This document shows, piece after piece, positions 1 through 13,700 of a stretch of DNA of 64,000 nt (positions are counted from its first letter, which is position 1; each line of letters opens with the position of its first letter). Under the pieces are notes generated by a model. The model had not been told where the DNA came from, did no database searches, and was given only the letters and a program-made list of their open reading frames with translations. This DNA is from Otis tarda (Eukaryota; Chordata; Aves; Otidiformes; Otididae). The translations under genes and the position numbers were made by a program. Location of the stretch: contig CM048575.1 in assembly GCA_026413225.1 (NCBI GenBank), positions 3,686,001-3,750,000 on the forward strand. Direction: 5' to 3'.

Positions 1-1628
1 CACGGCGGTGACCGGAGCTGGCCCAGCAACAGGGCACGGCAGAACGCGAGCTGCGCTGGCCCCACAGCTCCCCCGGCACTGATGGAAATTATTCCTCTGT
101 AATTAACGCCACGCAAGGAATGCAGCAAACACATCACCCGCTTCTGTGGGCACAGCCTGAGTGGGTCAGCGTCCTCCCTGAAGTGACATGCTTTCGGACC
201 AGTTCCGCAGGGGTCCCAGACAGGTGACGCTGGGCTGGAGACCAGGGCTCTGGAGGGGTTTGGGTGCAGCTGCGGCGTTTGGCTTGGCAGGAGCGGCAGA
301 GGCGTGCGGCGGGGCGCAGCAGACATCCGTCCTCTGTGCAGAAACCCCAGGCACTTGCTGATACGGTGTCATGGGGGTACAGGGAGGAGGCAGACACCCC
401 TGAAAACAGCCCGACCTGGCACAAAACCAGCGCCCCGTGCCAGCCCCCAGCTGGCTCTTTCTGGCTGGCGGCACTGCAGGTCAGACTCCAGCCTTTTTTT
501 CTGAGATGGCGGCAGAAAAAGCAGCGTAACCATCGCTCCCAAGGCCAGTGTGCTCCAGGCTGCCAAGTCACAGTGTCTTAGAAAATTAACTCCCTCTTAA
601 CAAGAGTTTTGATTCTAACTATGTAGTTAGGCTAATGCAAAGAAGAATACAAGGAAATTGAATCCGATTCTACTAAAAGGAACTCGCTCTCACAGAGTCA
701 GGAAAGCAGAGGTGAAGGTTAATAACCATACCCTTCTCTGTAACATTCAGGATTTAGTTCTCTCGGATTATTCCAGGGCAGACAAGGACTCCGTTCACAT
801 CCGAGCAGTCTGCAATAGTGTTGTGCTGCATCTACTGTTCATAGATAATTTTGTTTTCCTTTACAGGGAAAATCTACGGGATCTACAGTCTGGGTCATGG
901 ATAGCTGGAATCCAGTGATCTCCTGCTCCTGAACAGGGCTTGTGCACACATGGGCTAGAAGCCACCGGGATCAACTCACCAACACTCTCCTCTACAAGGA
1001 ACCACGTATCCCAGGAACATTCCCTTATCCTTCTGTTTTCCAGTAATCCCACGTTGAGGAAATAACATAAGGACATCGTAATAAATTAGCTGCTTTGAAC
1101 ACCCAGGGAAGGAGAGAGGACACATTTCACAGCAATAGAGGTATTTTTGACATTTTCATTAATATTTCCTATGAAAAAAACCATAGCTCTTTTCAGCTTT
1201 GCGAAACAAGGGAGGTTCAGCTCTGCCATCAGCATTTTTCTATAAAAATAAGGTTTTGTGTTTACTTGGGTTCTACAACTAAGCTGAACAGAAAGGAGAT
1301 GGCTCTTACAAATACTTCCGCTGTTGTATCACCCTCTCCCTCTGGAGACTACCTAGAGGAGTTCAGCTGGCTTCCGTAAGTCTCTAAGTCTCTTCTTCAG
1401 ACAAGCTCTAGCTCTGCTGAGTCTAGTGCTTCTTTACAGACACCGCTGCACTTGGCAGGGCCTGTGCTCCTGAGGAAACGACCTGGTGCCACGTTCTACT
1501 GTACAGGTTGCATTAGGTATGTTGTCTTCATCAAGCTGAAAAGTGAGTCCCCAGATGTACGTGATTTCTGCCTCTCCAGCGAAGGAGAGGGCTTGCAGGA
1601 GCCGCAGTCACGCTTCCGCTCCAGTTCC
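1..1628 (-). other. EYA3: EYA3 3' UTR (probable, runs off the window)
   Basis: This is the sequence downstream of the EYA3 stop codon (1629-1631) on the minus strand. I saw no minus-strand AATAAA or ATTAAA down to position 1, so the polyadenylation site probably lies outside the window. No recognisable repeat or second gene is present. The open frames here are short and look like chance. Confidence 0.55.
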
Positions 1629-1709
1629 TTACAGGAAGTCTAACTCGAGGGCTTGGTGAAGGGACACGAGATCTGCATGGTTTGTGATCCTCCAGAAAGG
1701 CATGTTGTG
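1629..1709 (-). CDS. EYA3: EYA3 exon 18 (residues 548-573, stop)
   Basis: It encodes [19 protein letters not shown] and on to the terminal ALELDFL before TAA at 1631-1629. This is the near-invariant C-terminus of all Eya domains. The acceptor is CTCTGTTACAG at 1712-1710. Confidence 0.97.
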   Translation of the reverse strand, partial: HNMPFWRITNHADLVSLHQALELDFL

Positions 1710-4700
1710 CTGTAACAGAGAGACGACAAAGCCAGGTTTATCGGAGTTGTTTTACAGCTAGGTGGATGCAGGCAAGGTACACCTGCAGGGTTGTGCAATC
1801 GGCGTTTCTGACAGCACCGTCTGAGCACACCATGTTGAGGAAGGACCTCAGGCGCATGCCCAGTGGCACCTGAAGCCTTTCTTATCTGTACATCTGTTTA
1901 TGATGGGCACCGGCACTGACTAGCAGCTGCTTTGCATGCTCGCGACGGAAACCTCGGCGCTGGGCTGTGAGCTGCTGCTTCAGCCAGGAAAACCCTTCCA
2001 GGGCTCCCAGGGAACCTGCGTAGAACCCGCTCTGGCCCGTGGCAGACAGCGTGAAGCCTGCAGAGACGACGTCCTGACAGTAATCTGTGCACTTCACTGC
2101 CTCTCATGGGCATCACTGAACTCAGGCCTGTCCGAATCAATCAAACTGCCCGCTCCTGGTTTGTAACTCAGACTAATGGGAGATGCTGCGTACTGATCTG
2201 ACGGCTGGCAACCAAGTCATAGAATGGTTTGAGTTGGAAGGGACCTTCAAAGCCCACCCAGTCCAACCCCCCTGCAAGGAGCAGGGACATCTCCAACCAG
2301 ATCAGGTTGCTCAGAGCCCCAGCCAACCTGGCCTGGAATGTTTCCAGGGATGGGGCATCCACCGCCTCTCTGGGCAACCTGGGCCAGTGTGACACCACCC
2401 TCAGCATAAAAAATTTTTTCCTAATATCCAATCTAAATCTGCCTCCCTCTATTTTGAAACCATCACCCCTCGTCCTGTCACACCAGGCCCTGCTGAAGAA
2501 TCTCTCCCCACCTTCCATATCAGCCCCCTTTAGGCACTGGGAGCCGCTCTCAGGTCTCCCCGGAGCCTCCTCTTCTCCAGGCTGAACAGCCCCAGCTCTC
2601 TCAGCCTGGCCTCACAGCAGAGCTGCTCCAGCCCTCTCAGTATCTGCCTGCCCTCCTCTGGACCCTCTCCAACAGCTCCACGTCCTTCTGATGTTGGGGG
2701 CTCCAGAGCTGGACACAGTGCTGCGGGGGGGGTCTCACCAGAGCGGAGCAGAGGGGCAGAATCCCCTCCCTCAACCTGCTGCCCATGCTGCTGGGGGTGC
2801 AGCCCAGGATGCGGTTGGCTTTCTGGGCTGCAAGCGCACATTGCCGGCTCATGTTGAGCTTCTCATCCACCACCACTGCCAAGTCCTTCTCCTCAGGGCT
2901 GCTCTCCATCCATTCTCCAGCCAGCCTGGATTTGTGCCTGAGTCCTGAACCCCTCCATGCTTCTGAGAAATTGCATTATCCTAACTGAGAGCTGCAAGCT
3001 ATGATCAAGACCCTGTGTTACAGGGACAATGTAAAACAAACTTTAAACGTCAAAGAGACAGAAGACTGCCCACGTTAATGTAGTGAAAGATCTCTTCCAT
3101 CAAAGGCAAAGTTTCCCCCTGGCTGCCCCTGGCCTGAAGAGTTCAGCCCTGGAAAAAGAATCCCTGCAGAAAAAGACTGCAACTTCTCTTTGCGCTCACC
3201 CACATCCCACCTCTGCAGAGCCAGAAACCCACCTCCTTAGCTGCAATCTCTTCGTCACGTCCATCTCCAATTACCACATAGGTGACTTTCTTTCCGAATC
3301 GCGACACGATCCTCTCAAAACAGCTCTCTTTACCTGCCAAAAGACAATCCCACCATAGTGAGCCTTAAGCAGAGAGTCACCAAAGCCTGAACGGGTCCCT
3401 TCCTCCCAGTACAGAAACACATTATTGTCCTACTGGAAAGGGGATAACACCCAGTTCAGCTCGTGAGACCAGAAGCCACCACTATTACGTGGCCAGCTGG
3501 ACCCCAGCAGCCATGGGGTTCTTCATTTCTGCTCAGCTGCAGAATTGTATTTCCTGTGTCAAAATCCCAGCTAACCCGCAGCAGATGCCTCAGTGCCGGG
3601 TACTCAGCACAGCCCCTTACCTACTTTTGTAGCGCTATAAATATTTTCGATGGGAAACACCTCGCCCAATCCATACAGGAGAACTTTGGCAAGAGCTGGC
3701 ACCAGTTGGGTGGTTGTGATCAGGATGTTCACACAGTTTTTTCTGAAAGAAGAAAAACACTTGTAAAGTACATCGATGGCCAGTGGTGCTGAGGGCTACT
3801 GCAAGTAGCTTGCTCGGCTTTCCAAAGTGCCATGTGTTTTGTTGTCCTGCTTCCAAGAGGCTTTTTAGGCCAAGATTTTGATTTGTGATTTTTGCTCGCT
3901 TGCTTTTTGTTTTAAACAGAAATTCTCTGGCAGAAATGCAATTTTGCAAGCACAGTCCTATTATGGGGACCTTCCTAACAACAAGGTTGCAGCAGGAAAA
4001 ATCCCAATGGGTGCTCCGGAGTGGAGTTCCCCCCACTCATTCACTGTGCTTCCCAGCACCCGTGACAAACAGCAGCAGTACCACATGCAGACACTGCTGC
4101 ACCACAGCACAGCATGCAAATCTAAGTGAGAGAAAGGGCAGAGAAAGCAATACACACATTTCCAGTTTCCATACCTGGACTGTATGAGTAGCAGGGACTT
4201 TAATGCCGTTTCCAGCCAGGAATCCGTTAGCACTTCTATATCGGTTCTTAGTCGCTGCAGAGCTTCCCTCTTCTGCGGGCTCAGAAGGCCTGGTGGGCAA
4301 GCAACACAAGTTTTCCCAGCTGAGCTGCTAAGTCTAACACAGAGAGGCCATCCCTCATTTAACAGCTGCCTGTTCTGCAATAAGTAACACGCTACTGAAG
4401 GCATCTCAAAGCTGAGACTGTCTTGAGGCTACAGGAGAAACCAGCTTCCAGTGACACGGACGAGCCCAGACATCCATCTGTGACTGCCTGGGAACTGGGT
4501 AGATACTTTTCTCCGATCAGTTCAAACTGTTTCTCAGGACACATGCAACAAAATGCACTTCTCTTGTACAAAGCACACACAGCAGCAGGAGTTGTCCGAG
4601 GGGAAGGAACTCCTGCAGTCACCCTTTCTGACTTCCTACTTCCCAAGGACCCTTGCCACTTTAATTCCTTGTAGATATCTTTGTCAATCCCTCCTCTTCT

Positions 4701-7700
4701 TTTTTTTAAATCCCCATGTTTTCTATCCATTTTAGATCTCATTTTCTCAAAGCATCCGGTTTTGAACGGAGCCCACACACTCAAACCTGCTCTCCTCAGT
4801 AAAGACAAGAAGAAAGGAACACCTTGAGTCTGAACCTCCCTGCACCCATCTCCAGCCGTGACGTACAAACTCCGCACCTCACTCCAGCCCTGGAAGTACA
4901 CCAGTCCTCTGCCAATGAGGCCACAGAGGGACCCACTGTGGGCTGCACCGCCAACTGCTTTGCCACGTGGCTTTAGACAGGTCCTGAAAAACTTTGCATT
5001 CAGTTTTCCCATGTGAAAAATATGGAATAACGGTCTGATCCCTACCGGAAATAAGGTAATTGCAGCATATCAAAATGCAGACTTACACTGATAGATTTTT
5101 AAGGCTGAAAGTTATAGTTTTGAACACCTGGTTTTTCAAAAATACGTCGAAGAAAACGTTCTAGCAAGTTTCCTTTTTGCACAGGCAAAGGGTACCCAAA
5201 CCTACAACCCACCGGGTGGAGTCACCTTGCCAGGTGAGCTGCTCCAGCAGCACCCCTTTCCTAGGGATGTCAATGCCAAGATTCAGATTAAATAGGAAAC
5301 TTATCCACATCTGATATCTGTGGTTTGCATCATTATTGCTACTTTGCCATTGGAAGGGAAGCAAAAATAGAAGATTTTAAGTGACTTTGTGAACAGATGG
5401 TGGAGGTGTCACGTCAGACTATGAGCACAACAGCCAAAAGAGTGAACGCTGTATTTCTTGACAACAGCTGATAAAAGAGAGATTTTGTGAAGACACAAGT
5501 GAAAAGACCTCCTAAGCAGTGTGACATGCAAGTCATTTAGGCCCGGTCTAAGCAGAGCAACAGGCAGCCTTTCATACAAAATTAGCAAAAGAACACTCCA
5601 CCAAAATTTTCGCTTCGATACAGGACTGACTGACCAGCCTTATCTACATAACTCACAGACTGCACTGCCACCCCGTTCGGTTTTGGAAGACGTACCCTCT
5701 CAGATTCCATGGAGGTTTAGTTACTTTTCATGTCCAAACATTCAGGAAAGCAAAACCTCTGAGGAAGGATGAAGTCTGGCACCACAAACTCTGTTTACCA
5801 CTCAGATATTGGTACAGGTGAACACTCACCTCCAACGTTAGTTTTGTATTTGTCGTAGATCTCTCGTACCCTGCGGTAGCGGAAGGCCAGTTTCCTCATC
5901 CAGTCCACTCCCTGGACACCGACGGAGGAGCTGTGATTCGCGTTACTTCCTGAGCCGCTGAAGCCATCCGTGGAGAAATTGTAGTTGCTATTTCAGAAAA
6001 GCAGATCTGTTAGGTGTGCCACAGCAGCAGAATCCCTGCAGCTTTTCTGGCGGGGTTGCAGACTTCAGCTCTGACAGCTGCTAGAAAAGCACCTCAGAGA
6101 GGAACTCTGCACAACCACTGCACCCCGACAGCAGAGACCAGCTTCTGCTGGCAATGTACTCTGATATCCAGCTACATCTGCTGCTGGTTCTGAGCTGCTG
6201 TACTGAAATGGACTGACTCAACTCTTTCACACACCACAAAACTTTCCTTTGCTCTTTGCCTGCTCACTCCTCTGCGACAGAGCACCCTTCCCACTAACCC
6301 CTTTCTCATCCCGCAGTGATAAACCCCAGCATAGTGTTTTCCAAACGTAACATCTGCATCTTTACATCACAGCTGCAGCTCCACAAGCAGATGAGGTGCT
6401 TTACCAGCTCAGGGCTGCAGGAAGCAGGTCTTGCTTCACCACTTCCCCTATAATTTTTCTCCCTGACCAACAGGCACTTCTCAGACCTTTCCATGAGCCA
6501 GTTCACCTCATTAATGCAGCAGAAAATTCACCCTCACCCAGCCTGATAGTGTACACAATCAGCTCACAGAGGGATGCAAACCACAGGGAGACTTTCGAAG
6601 GTCAGGACTGTGAGGTCTGGGGTGTTGGTTCTCCATTCACGACACGTCATTGAGCATACAGGCAACGTTCAACAGCAGACAATATAATTCACATTATAAT
6701 TCCGAAAGTCCTAATGTTTTGTAGGTCTTCAAAGAAACACTACCCAGAAACACACACCGTTTCCCAAGCCCTGCACAATGCTGGCTTCCACCCCTTAACT
6801 CCATTTAGTTTCAAAGTCCCCACAAAAACCGGATGACATCAGCTATACATTTCATGCATTCACCAGTACAGCACCTTAAATCTTGGCCATTGTCATCAGA
6901 GGCCACATCTTCTATGTGCACCTGGTCACACTCCTGTTCAAGAAAAAAATAAAAATAAAGTCACGCTGTTGTAATCCAGAAATATACTGACACTTGCAGA
7001 TTAAAGAAAGTGTGATATAAACCAAACCCCTCACATTTCCCAACAGTAACAAGCCATGCCACACTGCCTCCACAAACCTGTTCACAGCTTCCATTAGCTT
7101 TGTCTTCCACTACTGGGTTTTACTCCTCAGGACCTACAGGTCCTTGCCAAGACTGGGATTTGAAGTACCAGAAAAGTCTGGAAAAAAGGCATGTTCCTAT
7201 GACATTTCGAGCTGTCTGCAAAAAAGGAACTTCACGACTCACTAAACAGGATGGACTCAGAGCTCCCTTGTAATCTGAAACCCTTCTGTCATTTCACAAA
7301 ACCAAAAATACCCCAAAATCACATTATCTAGTCAAGTATTGATATTCCATTTCATCAACACAGTCGTCAGTTCCATTACCGGAGAGTCACAGCACGAACC
7401 ATGGAGTGAAACATCAGCATGGTGGCACTGCCAAGACCGGTGCTTAGCACAGCTGATTTAACCCACAGACAACCTGCAAACACTTTAGGACAAGAAGTGA
7501 ATTTTCCCCGTTTCAAGAATTTCCCACTGCTACTCCTAACCAACACCTACAGCACTAAGTGTTGTTTTTTATCACATAGTCACCGTATCTGTGACCAACT
7601 TTCCAGCACAAGAGATTGCATTTGTTGGGTTTTTTTTTCTGGAGCAGGGAGGTAACGCTCATTACCGCTTTTGCAAAGTTCACAGCTGCGAGTAGTCACA

Positions 7701-10700
7701 GCCATAAATGGAAACTTCATTTAAGCTGCTCTTTGTGTCAACAAAAGCATCTTGTTCTCCTACGATGTGCATCAGCAACGCACCGACAAATAATTGTTCA
7801 CGGTTCGTACTCAGCCTTCCTAAGCTTTAAACTAGTCCTGTAAATTCCGCAAATTAGGTTCATGAGTCCGTATTTGTAGACTCACATCCAACTACCTGAT
7901 TCCAGATTCTGGCACAACGCCACACCCTCCCGCACAGATGACATTACTGTGTCCACTGCTGTCTGATACCACAGAACAGCAGGGCATGGCCACGATTGAA
8001 GCAAAGATTTATATTCAACTTCTGCGGAAGCGGTGCAGAACAGTGAGATGTATTTAATTTGGCACAGAATACTATACATGAAAGAGGACGGGAGCTGATC
8101 AGAAGTCCTTGAGGCAGGATGGGAATGAGAGCGCAACAGAGACAGATGCTACAGAAAAGATGGGGAGAGACTGTTCAGTAGGGCAGTCTGTTGTGACAGG
8201 ACAAGGGGTAACGGTTTCAAAATAGAGGGAGGCAGATTCAGATTAGATATTAGGAAAAAAATTTTTACACTGAGGGTTGTAGAGCACTGGAACAGGTTGC
8301 CCAGAGAGGTGGTGGATGCCCCCTCCCCAGAAACGTTCATGGCCAGGTTGGCCGGGGCTCTGAGCAACGTGATCTGGTTGGAGATGTCCCTGCTCCTTGC
8401 AGGGGGGTTGGACTGGATGGCCTTGAACGCTCCTTTCCCACCCAAACCCTTCTGGGATTCTATGACAGCTGCACAAGTTGTATTCTGTCCTTGGTTTAGT
8501 CAAAGCCCCTGAGAACCGACATTCTCAAGGTCACCCTTTTCCTCATGTCTCTGGTCTCCATTTCAAAACAGGATCAGTGAAAGCAAAGTGCTTACCAGTC
8601 CAGAATGAAAATAGAAGACAAAGCAGACATCAGTCTTTTTATTTATACAGGTTCGAGTAGACACCCGTAAGAGAGCAGAGAGAGCTCCTGACACTAGAAG
8701 CCTGCAGAATGCCCGTCTCAGATAAAAGAGTACAACTGTCTCATCTGGCTGTGTTTAGAATCGCTTCTGTTTTGGCAACCTGTTATGTCTCAGCATTAAG
8801 TGGCTCTGAAGCACAAGCACCCTCACCAACGGTGCAGTGTAATTCTACAGAGGTAATGTGGAATTTTTCCTTTCAAAAATATTTGTCATGTACCTCCAAG
8901 TCATTGAAAAACAAGTGAGTATCAGCTACTTCAAAAATCATCTCCTCCATTGACAGACCCGAGCCGATCACTAGAGTTGGATCCTGGCAAAACAAGAAGA
9001 GAAAAAGTAGATTCACTGTGGTTACAGGCAGAAATAAACCGTGATCAATCTTTCATCATTTACATTGCACAGATTTTCCACTGCATATCAAGCCTGACAC
9101 AACTCCATCTGCATTAAATGGTGTGAACTACAATCTCCCTAGTATTTTAAACAACTCAACTAAAAAAAAAAAATTAAAAAAAATTCCATATTCTACTAAT
9201 ACAGCGACCAAACAATGTAAAAAAACACTTCACTATTGCATGGCAGGGACTTACGCATTTTCAGAAGCAACACAAACAAAACACTCAAAAATCTTCAATA
9301 TATTTTGAAGAAGAAAAAAAATACTTCTCTTCGCTATGTGCTATGACTCAGGAATTCCCAATGACGATAACAAGTTTGACATTTTAAGATTTGTATTGTT
9401 AGAAGGGCAGTGTTTGTAACGTCCATATCCCAGCTCCATATAAAGTAAAATTTAGTGTTCTTTCCCCACCCCAAACTGCCACCAAGTTAAAAGAATCTTC
9501 TTATATATTTTAAAACAAAATATCTATTTCTATTCCTTTTCCAAAGATCAACATTTACTTGTGCATGACAGATACGGGTTTTTTTTTCCAGAAAAGACAG
9601 TATTACCTTGCCGTATTTTTGAGCATAAGATCCCGTGAGAAGTGAATGGAAGATGATGATGGTCTCATCCAGGTCCCAGAGAAACACTCGCTGCACAGAG
9701 AATAAAAGCAGGTTAGCGTTGAGGTATTCCAAGCACTGAGCTACAATAAAGGAGCAAGTTTTAGAGCTAATTTTGTGGCTAGCTGTTTTTAACAGAAACG
9801 AACAACAGTATTCATCCTACAGGCTGAACACATGATTTGAATTATTTCAGTTCAGTGTGGTGGTTTATACACCGCGACAGTGAAACTGTAAGCTCAGAGT
9901 AAGTCTTTCGCAGTGGAACTATTTCAAAAGCTTCTCTTTCTTTTGTAGTTATATAAGCAAGAACTTACAGCACTAATTAAATTTAGAGCCCTGCTAGGGT
10001 AGAAGTTTACTGTCTGTGATCTGGAGAGCACCAGGTAAATGACCTTGGTGTTTATCAGAGACACCTTTGTCATGACAAATACGGGGACTGGCTGCCACGA
10101 GGAACAGCAGAGTGTCAGTACAGAAGGACTTTGACAAACTCGAGAACTGGGCCAACAGGAACCAGAAGCAGTTCAGTAACTGCAGATTCTGTTGCAATAG
10201 GACGAGGGGTAATGGTTTTAAAATAGAGAGGAGTAGATTTAGATTGGAAATTAGGAAAAAATTTTTTACGATGCGAGTTATAGAACACTGGAACAGGTTG
10301 CCCAGAGAGGTGGTGGATGCCCCATCCCTGGAAACGTTCAAGGCCAGGCTGGATGAGGCTCTGAGCAACCTGATCTGGTTGGAGATGTCCCTGCTCCTTG
10401 CAGGGGGGTTGGACTAGATGACCTTTGAAGGTCCCTTCCAACTCTAACCATTCTGTGATTCTATGATTCTGCACGTGGGGTAGAATAATCCCTCGTACTG
10501 GTCCAGGCTGGACAGAGCTGGAGGGTACAGGGGACACCAGGCGCAGTATGAGCCAGCAGTGCTCTCTCCCTGCGGATAAGGTGAACTGCATACTGGAGAA
10601 CACTACGTGTGCCCAGCTGATAGACGGAAGGTGTTGGCTCACCCTGCTTGGCACGGGGAAAGCCACCCCAGTTCTAGAGGTACGTGAGGAAATTAGAGAG

Positions 10701-13700
10701 TGGCCAGCAGCAAAAGACTGTCGAGATGGTCAGCAGCATAGAGGAGAGGCCAAGGGAGCTGTGATGGTTTATCTCGGCAAAGAGGAGACCGAGGGTGATC
10801 CAATAGCAGACCACAAGTAATTGAAAGGGAACTGCAAAGATGATGGAAAAACTCTCCTCAGTAGTGGCAGATGGAAAAGTGCCATGGAAAAAGAATGGGA
10901 AATTACAGCTTGGGAGATTCTAGTTGGAGACAGAAAATCTACTGCTCTAAGTGGACATGGTAGTCCTAGGACAGATCACTAGATAGGTACAGATCTCCAA
11001 CCTTGGAGGTTCTCAAGACTCACCCAGACAAAACCATTTTTCTAGTGCTGGGGACAGCCTTGCTCTGAGCAGGAGGCTGTACTAGAGACGTCCAAATGTC
11101 TCCTCCATTGACACCACTATGATTCCAAGACATAGTTAAGTGATGCTTGTCAAGGACCACCAAAGAACGGACTTGGGCCAGTTCTCAGGTAACACGAGTC
11201 ATGGGAATTTCCCAAATTACCTCTCAGTACAGGAAAGACATGGACCTGTTGTAGTGGGTCCAGAGAAGGGCCACAGAAATGATCAGAGCCTCTCCTGTGA
11301 GGCCAGGCTGGGAGAGCTGGGGCTGTTCAGCCTGGAGAAGAGGAGGCTCCAGGGAGACCTGAGAGCGGCCTTCCAGTGCCTAAAGGGGGCTGCAGGAAAG
11401 ATGGGGAGAGACTCTTTAGCAGGGCCTGCTGTGATAGGATGAGGGATAATGGTTTTAAACTAAAAGAGGGTAGATCTCAACTAGATGTAAGGAAGAATTT
11501 TTTTATGTTGAGGGTGGTGGAGCACTGTCCCAGGTTGCCCAGAGAGGTGGTGGATGCCCCATCCCTGGAGACATTCCAGGCCAGGTTGGCCGGGGCTCTG
11601 AGCAACCTGATCTGGTTGGAGATGTCCCTGCTCCTTGCAGGGGGGTTGGACTGGGTGGGCTTTAATGGTCCCTTCCCACCCAAACAGTTGTGTGATTCTA
11701 ATGATCCTCTTCCATTTCCAAGGAGATAGAACAAAAGAAAGAGAGGAGGACTTTTACCACCACACTATTCTGCAATGCTACCTGTAGAAAACAAGATTAC
11801 TACATACCTCCAGTTCACTGTCCTGTGAGGAGGAGGTATCTGCTTTCCTCTTCCCCCTGTTCTTCCCAGGGATGTTCTTTCTTGCCTGCTCATCTAACTC
11901 TTTACTTGCTGTTGCTCTTGATAACGAAGGACTTGTGGATGCATCTCCTAGAAGAAAGAAATCACACAGCTCTCACCCCTTCATGTCTCAAAACAAACAC
12001 CAACATAAAGCTTATAGCATTTGGCCACAAACCTCCTTTGCAAAAGGTAAGATGCCATCTTGCTTTATTGATGTAGTAGTAGTTGAACTCTTAAAAGAAC
12101 ATAAAAGATTACTTCTTTGTTCCATCATTTCATTCGTCTTCTCAATTCAGTCCACTAGGACTGAGCTACTTACAGCAGTACGAAGTCAAAGACAGAGCAC
12201 CCTCCATCCTAAGGCCTGTAACCCCTCACATGTCTCACTGCTCGGGAACTACTGTATGACTCCGTTGTTTCTCTTAATAGTTCTCCAGAGGCCACCAGAA
12301 ACCCTCAGTCTGGAACGAGCATACAAAGGAAAGTATTTAACGATGCCTCTCCCTCCCAGATTTCCTGGACGAGTTAAATGCCTTTTGTGTCAGGCAACAC
12401 GATTCAGTGTGGGTCTTGAAGATGAGACATTGCAATTCCTATGAAAATTCATGCAAAATGGTGGACTTGGAGAATTACTGAGCTAAGAAAATGGCACTGA
12501 AAACACTAACAACTGGGTCATCCCCTGTCCAGCGCCTTGAAATAACAGGTCAACATCAAATAAGAACAAATTCACACGGGTAAATCTGCTGTTGCTCACC
12601 CCAACTAGAGGTAGTGGCTTCCTGAAAGAGGGGAACTTCTTGAAGCACCATGCTGCTTGATCTACAACATCACAGTGTGGTGTCTGTCATCCCCTGTCTG
12701 TAGCATCCCATAGGGTAAAGGTGAGAGGGGTCTGGAACTTCGCTGAGTTCAAGACTATCAATTTGTATGCTTTGTTCACCGGCAGCCACCCATCCCTGCT
12801 TTCAGGTTGCTTGAAGGAGTTTGAGGATCTGGCAGAGCTCAGGCACCACTGATGGGCTTGGGGAAGACGGAGAAGGCAAAGTGCTGCAAAGGCAATCGCT
12901 CACCTCATCCTACAAGCAGGCTGACACCCAGCCAGTCTCCAAGCAAGAGCCATCTTGGAAGCTAAACCCCATCACTCCCTTCCTCCTCTACTTTAGTTTT
13001 CATTGCTGAACGTGACATGGTATGGTATGAAATATCCCTTTAGTAAGCTCGAGCCACCTTCCAGGTTCTGGTCAACCCCAAGCCTCCTTGGGGGTGCGGT
13101 GCGGAGGGGAGAAAGCCTTGACACTGTACAAGCATTGTTCAGTAGCAGCCAAAACATGGGTGTGTTATCAACATTGCTTTAGCCAAGAGTCCAAAACACA
13201 GCACCAGCAGAGGTGCTATGAAGTTGACTCCATCCCGGCCAGACCCAGGGCACCAACAAAAATGAACAGAATCTGTAATTTTTTTTCCAGCCTACCAATC
13301 CACAACAGGCAGCAGATTTCAATTTAAAACTGTTCAACAACACAGGAAGAATCTCCTAACTCCTTGCGTAAGATACCGGAAGAACCACTAAGTCTTTGCT
13401 CTTGCCCTTGTCAAATTTCGAAAGCTGTTCTTTTTGGTGAGGAAATTTTAGTCAACACCACTGCGATTAGCACACGACACGGCTTTAGTGGAAAATGCCA
13501 GGTGTGACTTCTCCAGAATAGTCAATTAAACCTTTTCAATCTACTTTCTACATCTCTTCTCTCACCACCAAAAATCCTCTCCCCCTGACAAGCGCCCCTG
13601 CAATCAGCTATGCGGATGCAGATCTGCTCACACGCAAAGCACAGCAGAACAGCTGTCAGTTCAAAAACGGTTTACACGACGAAGCCGAACAAAGCAAAGG

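Noticed and set aside
2530..2909. Open frames near 2.5-2.9 kb resembling a protein
   Set aside because: They are the C-terminal reverse-transcriptase remnant of the CR1 copy at 2216-2945.
11872..12444. 190-codon plus-strand open frame
   Set aside because: It overlaps EYA3 exon 10 on the opposite strand, so part of its openness is a shadow of the coding exon. No domain is visible.
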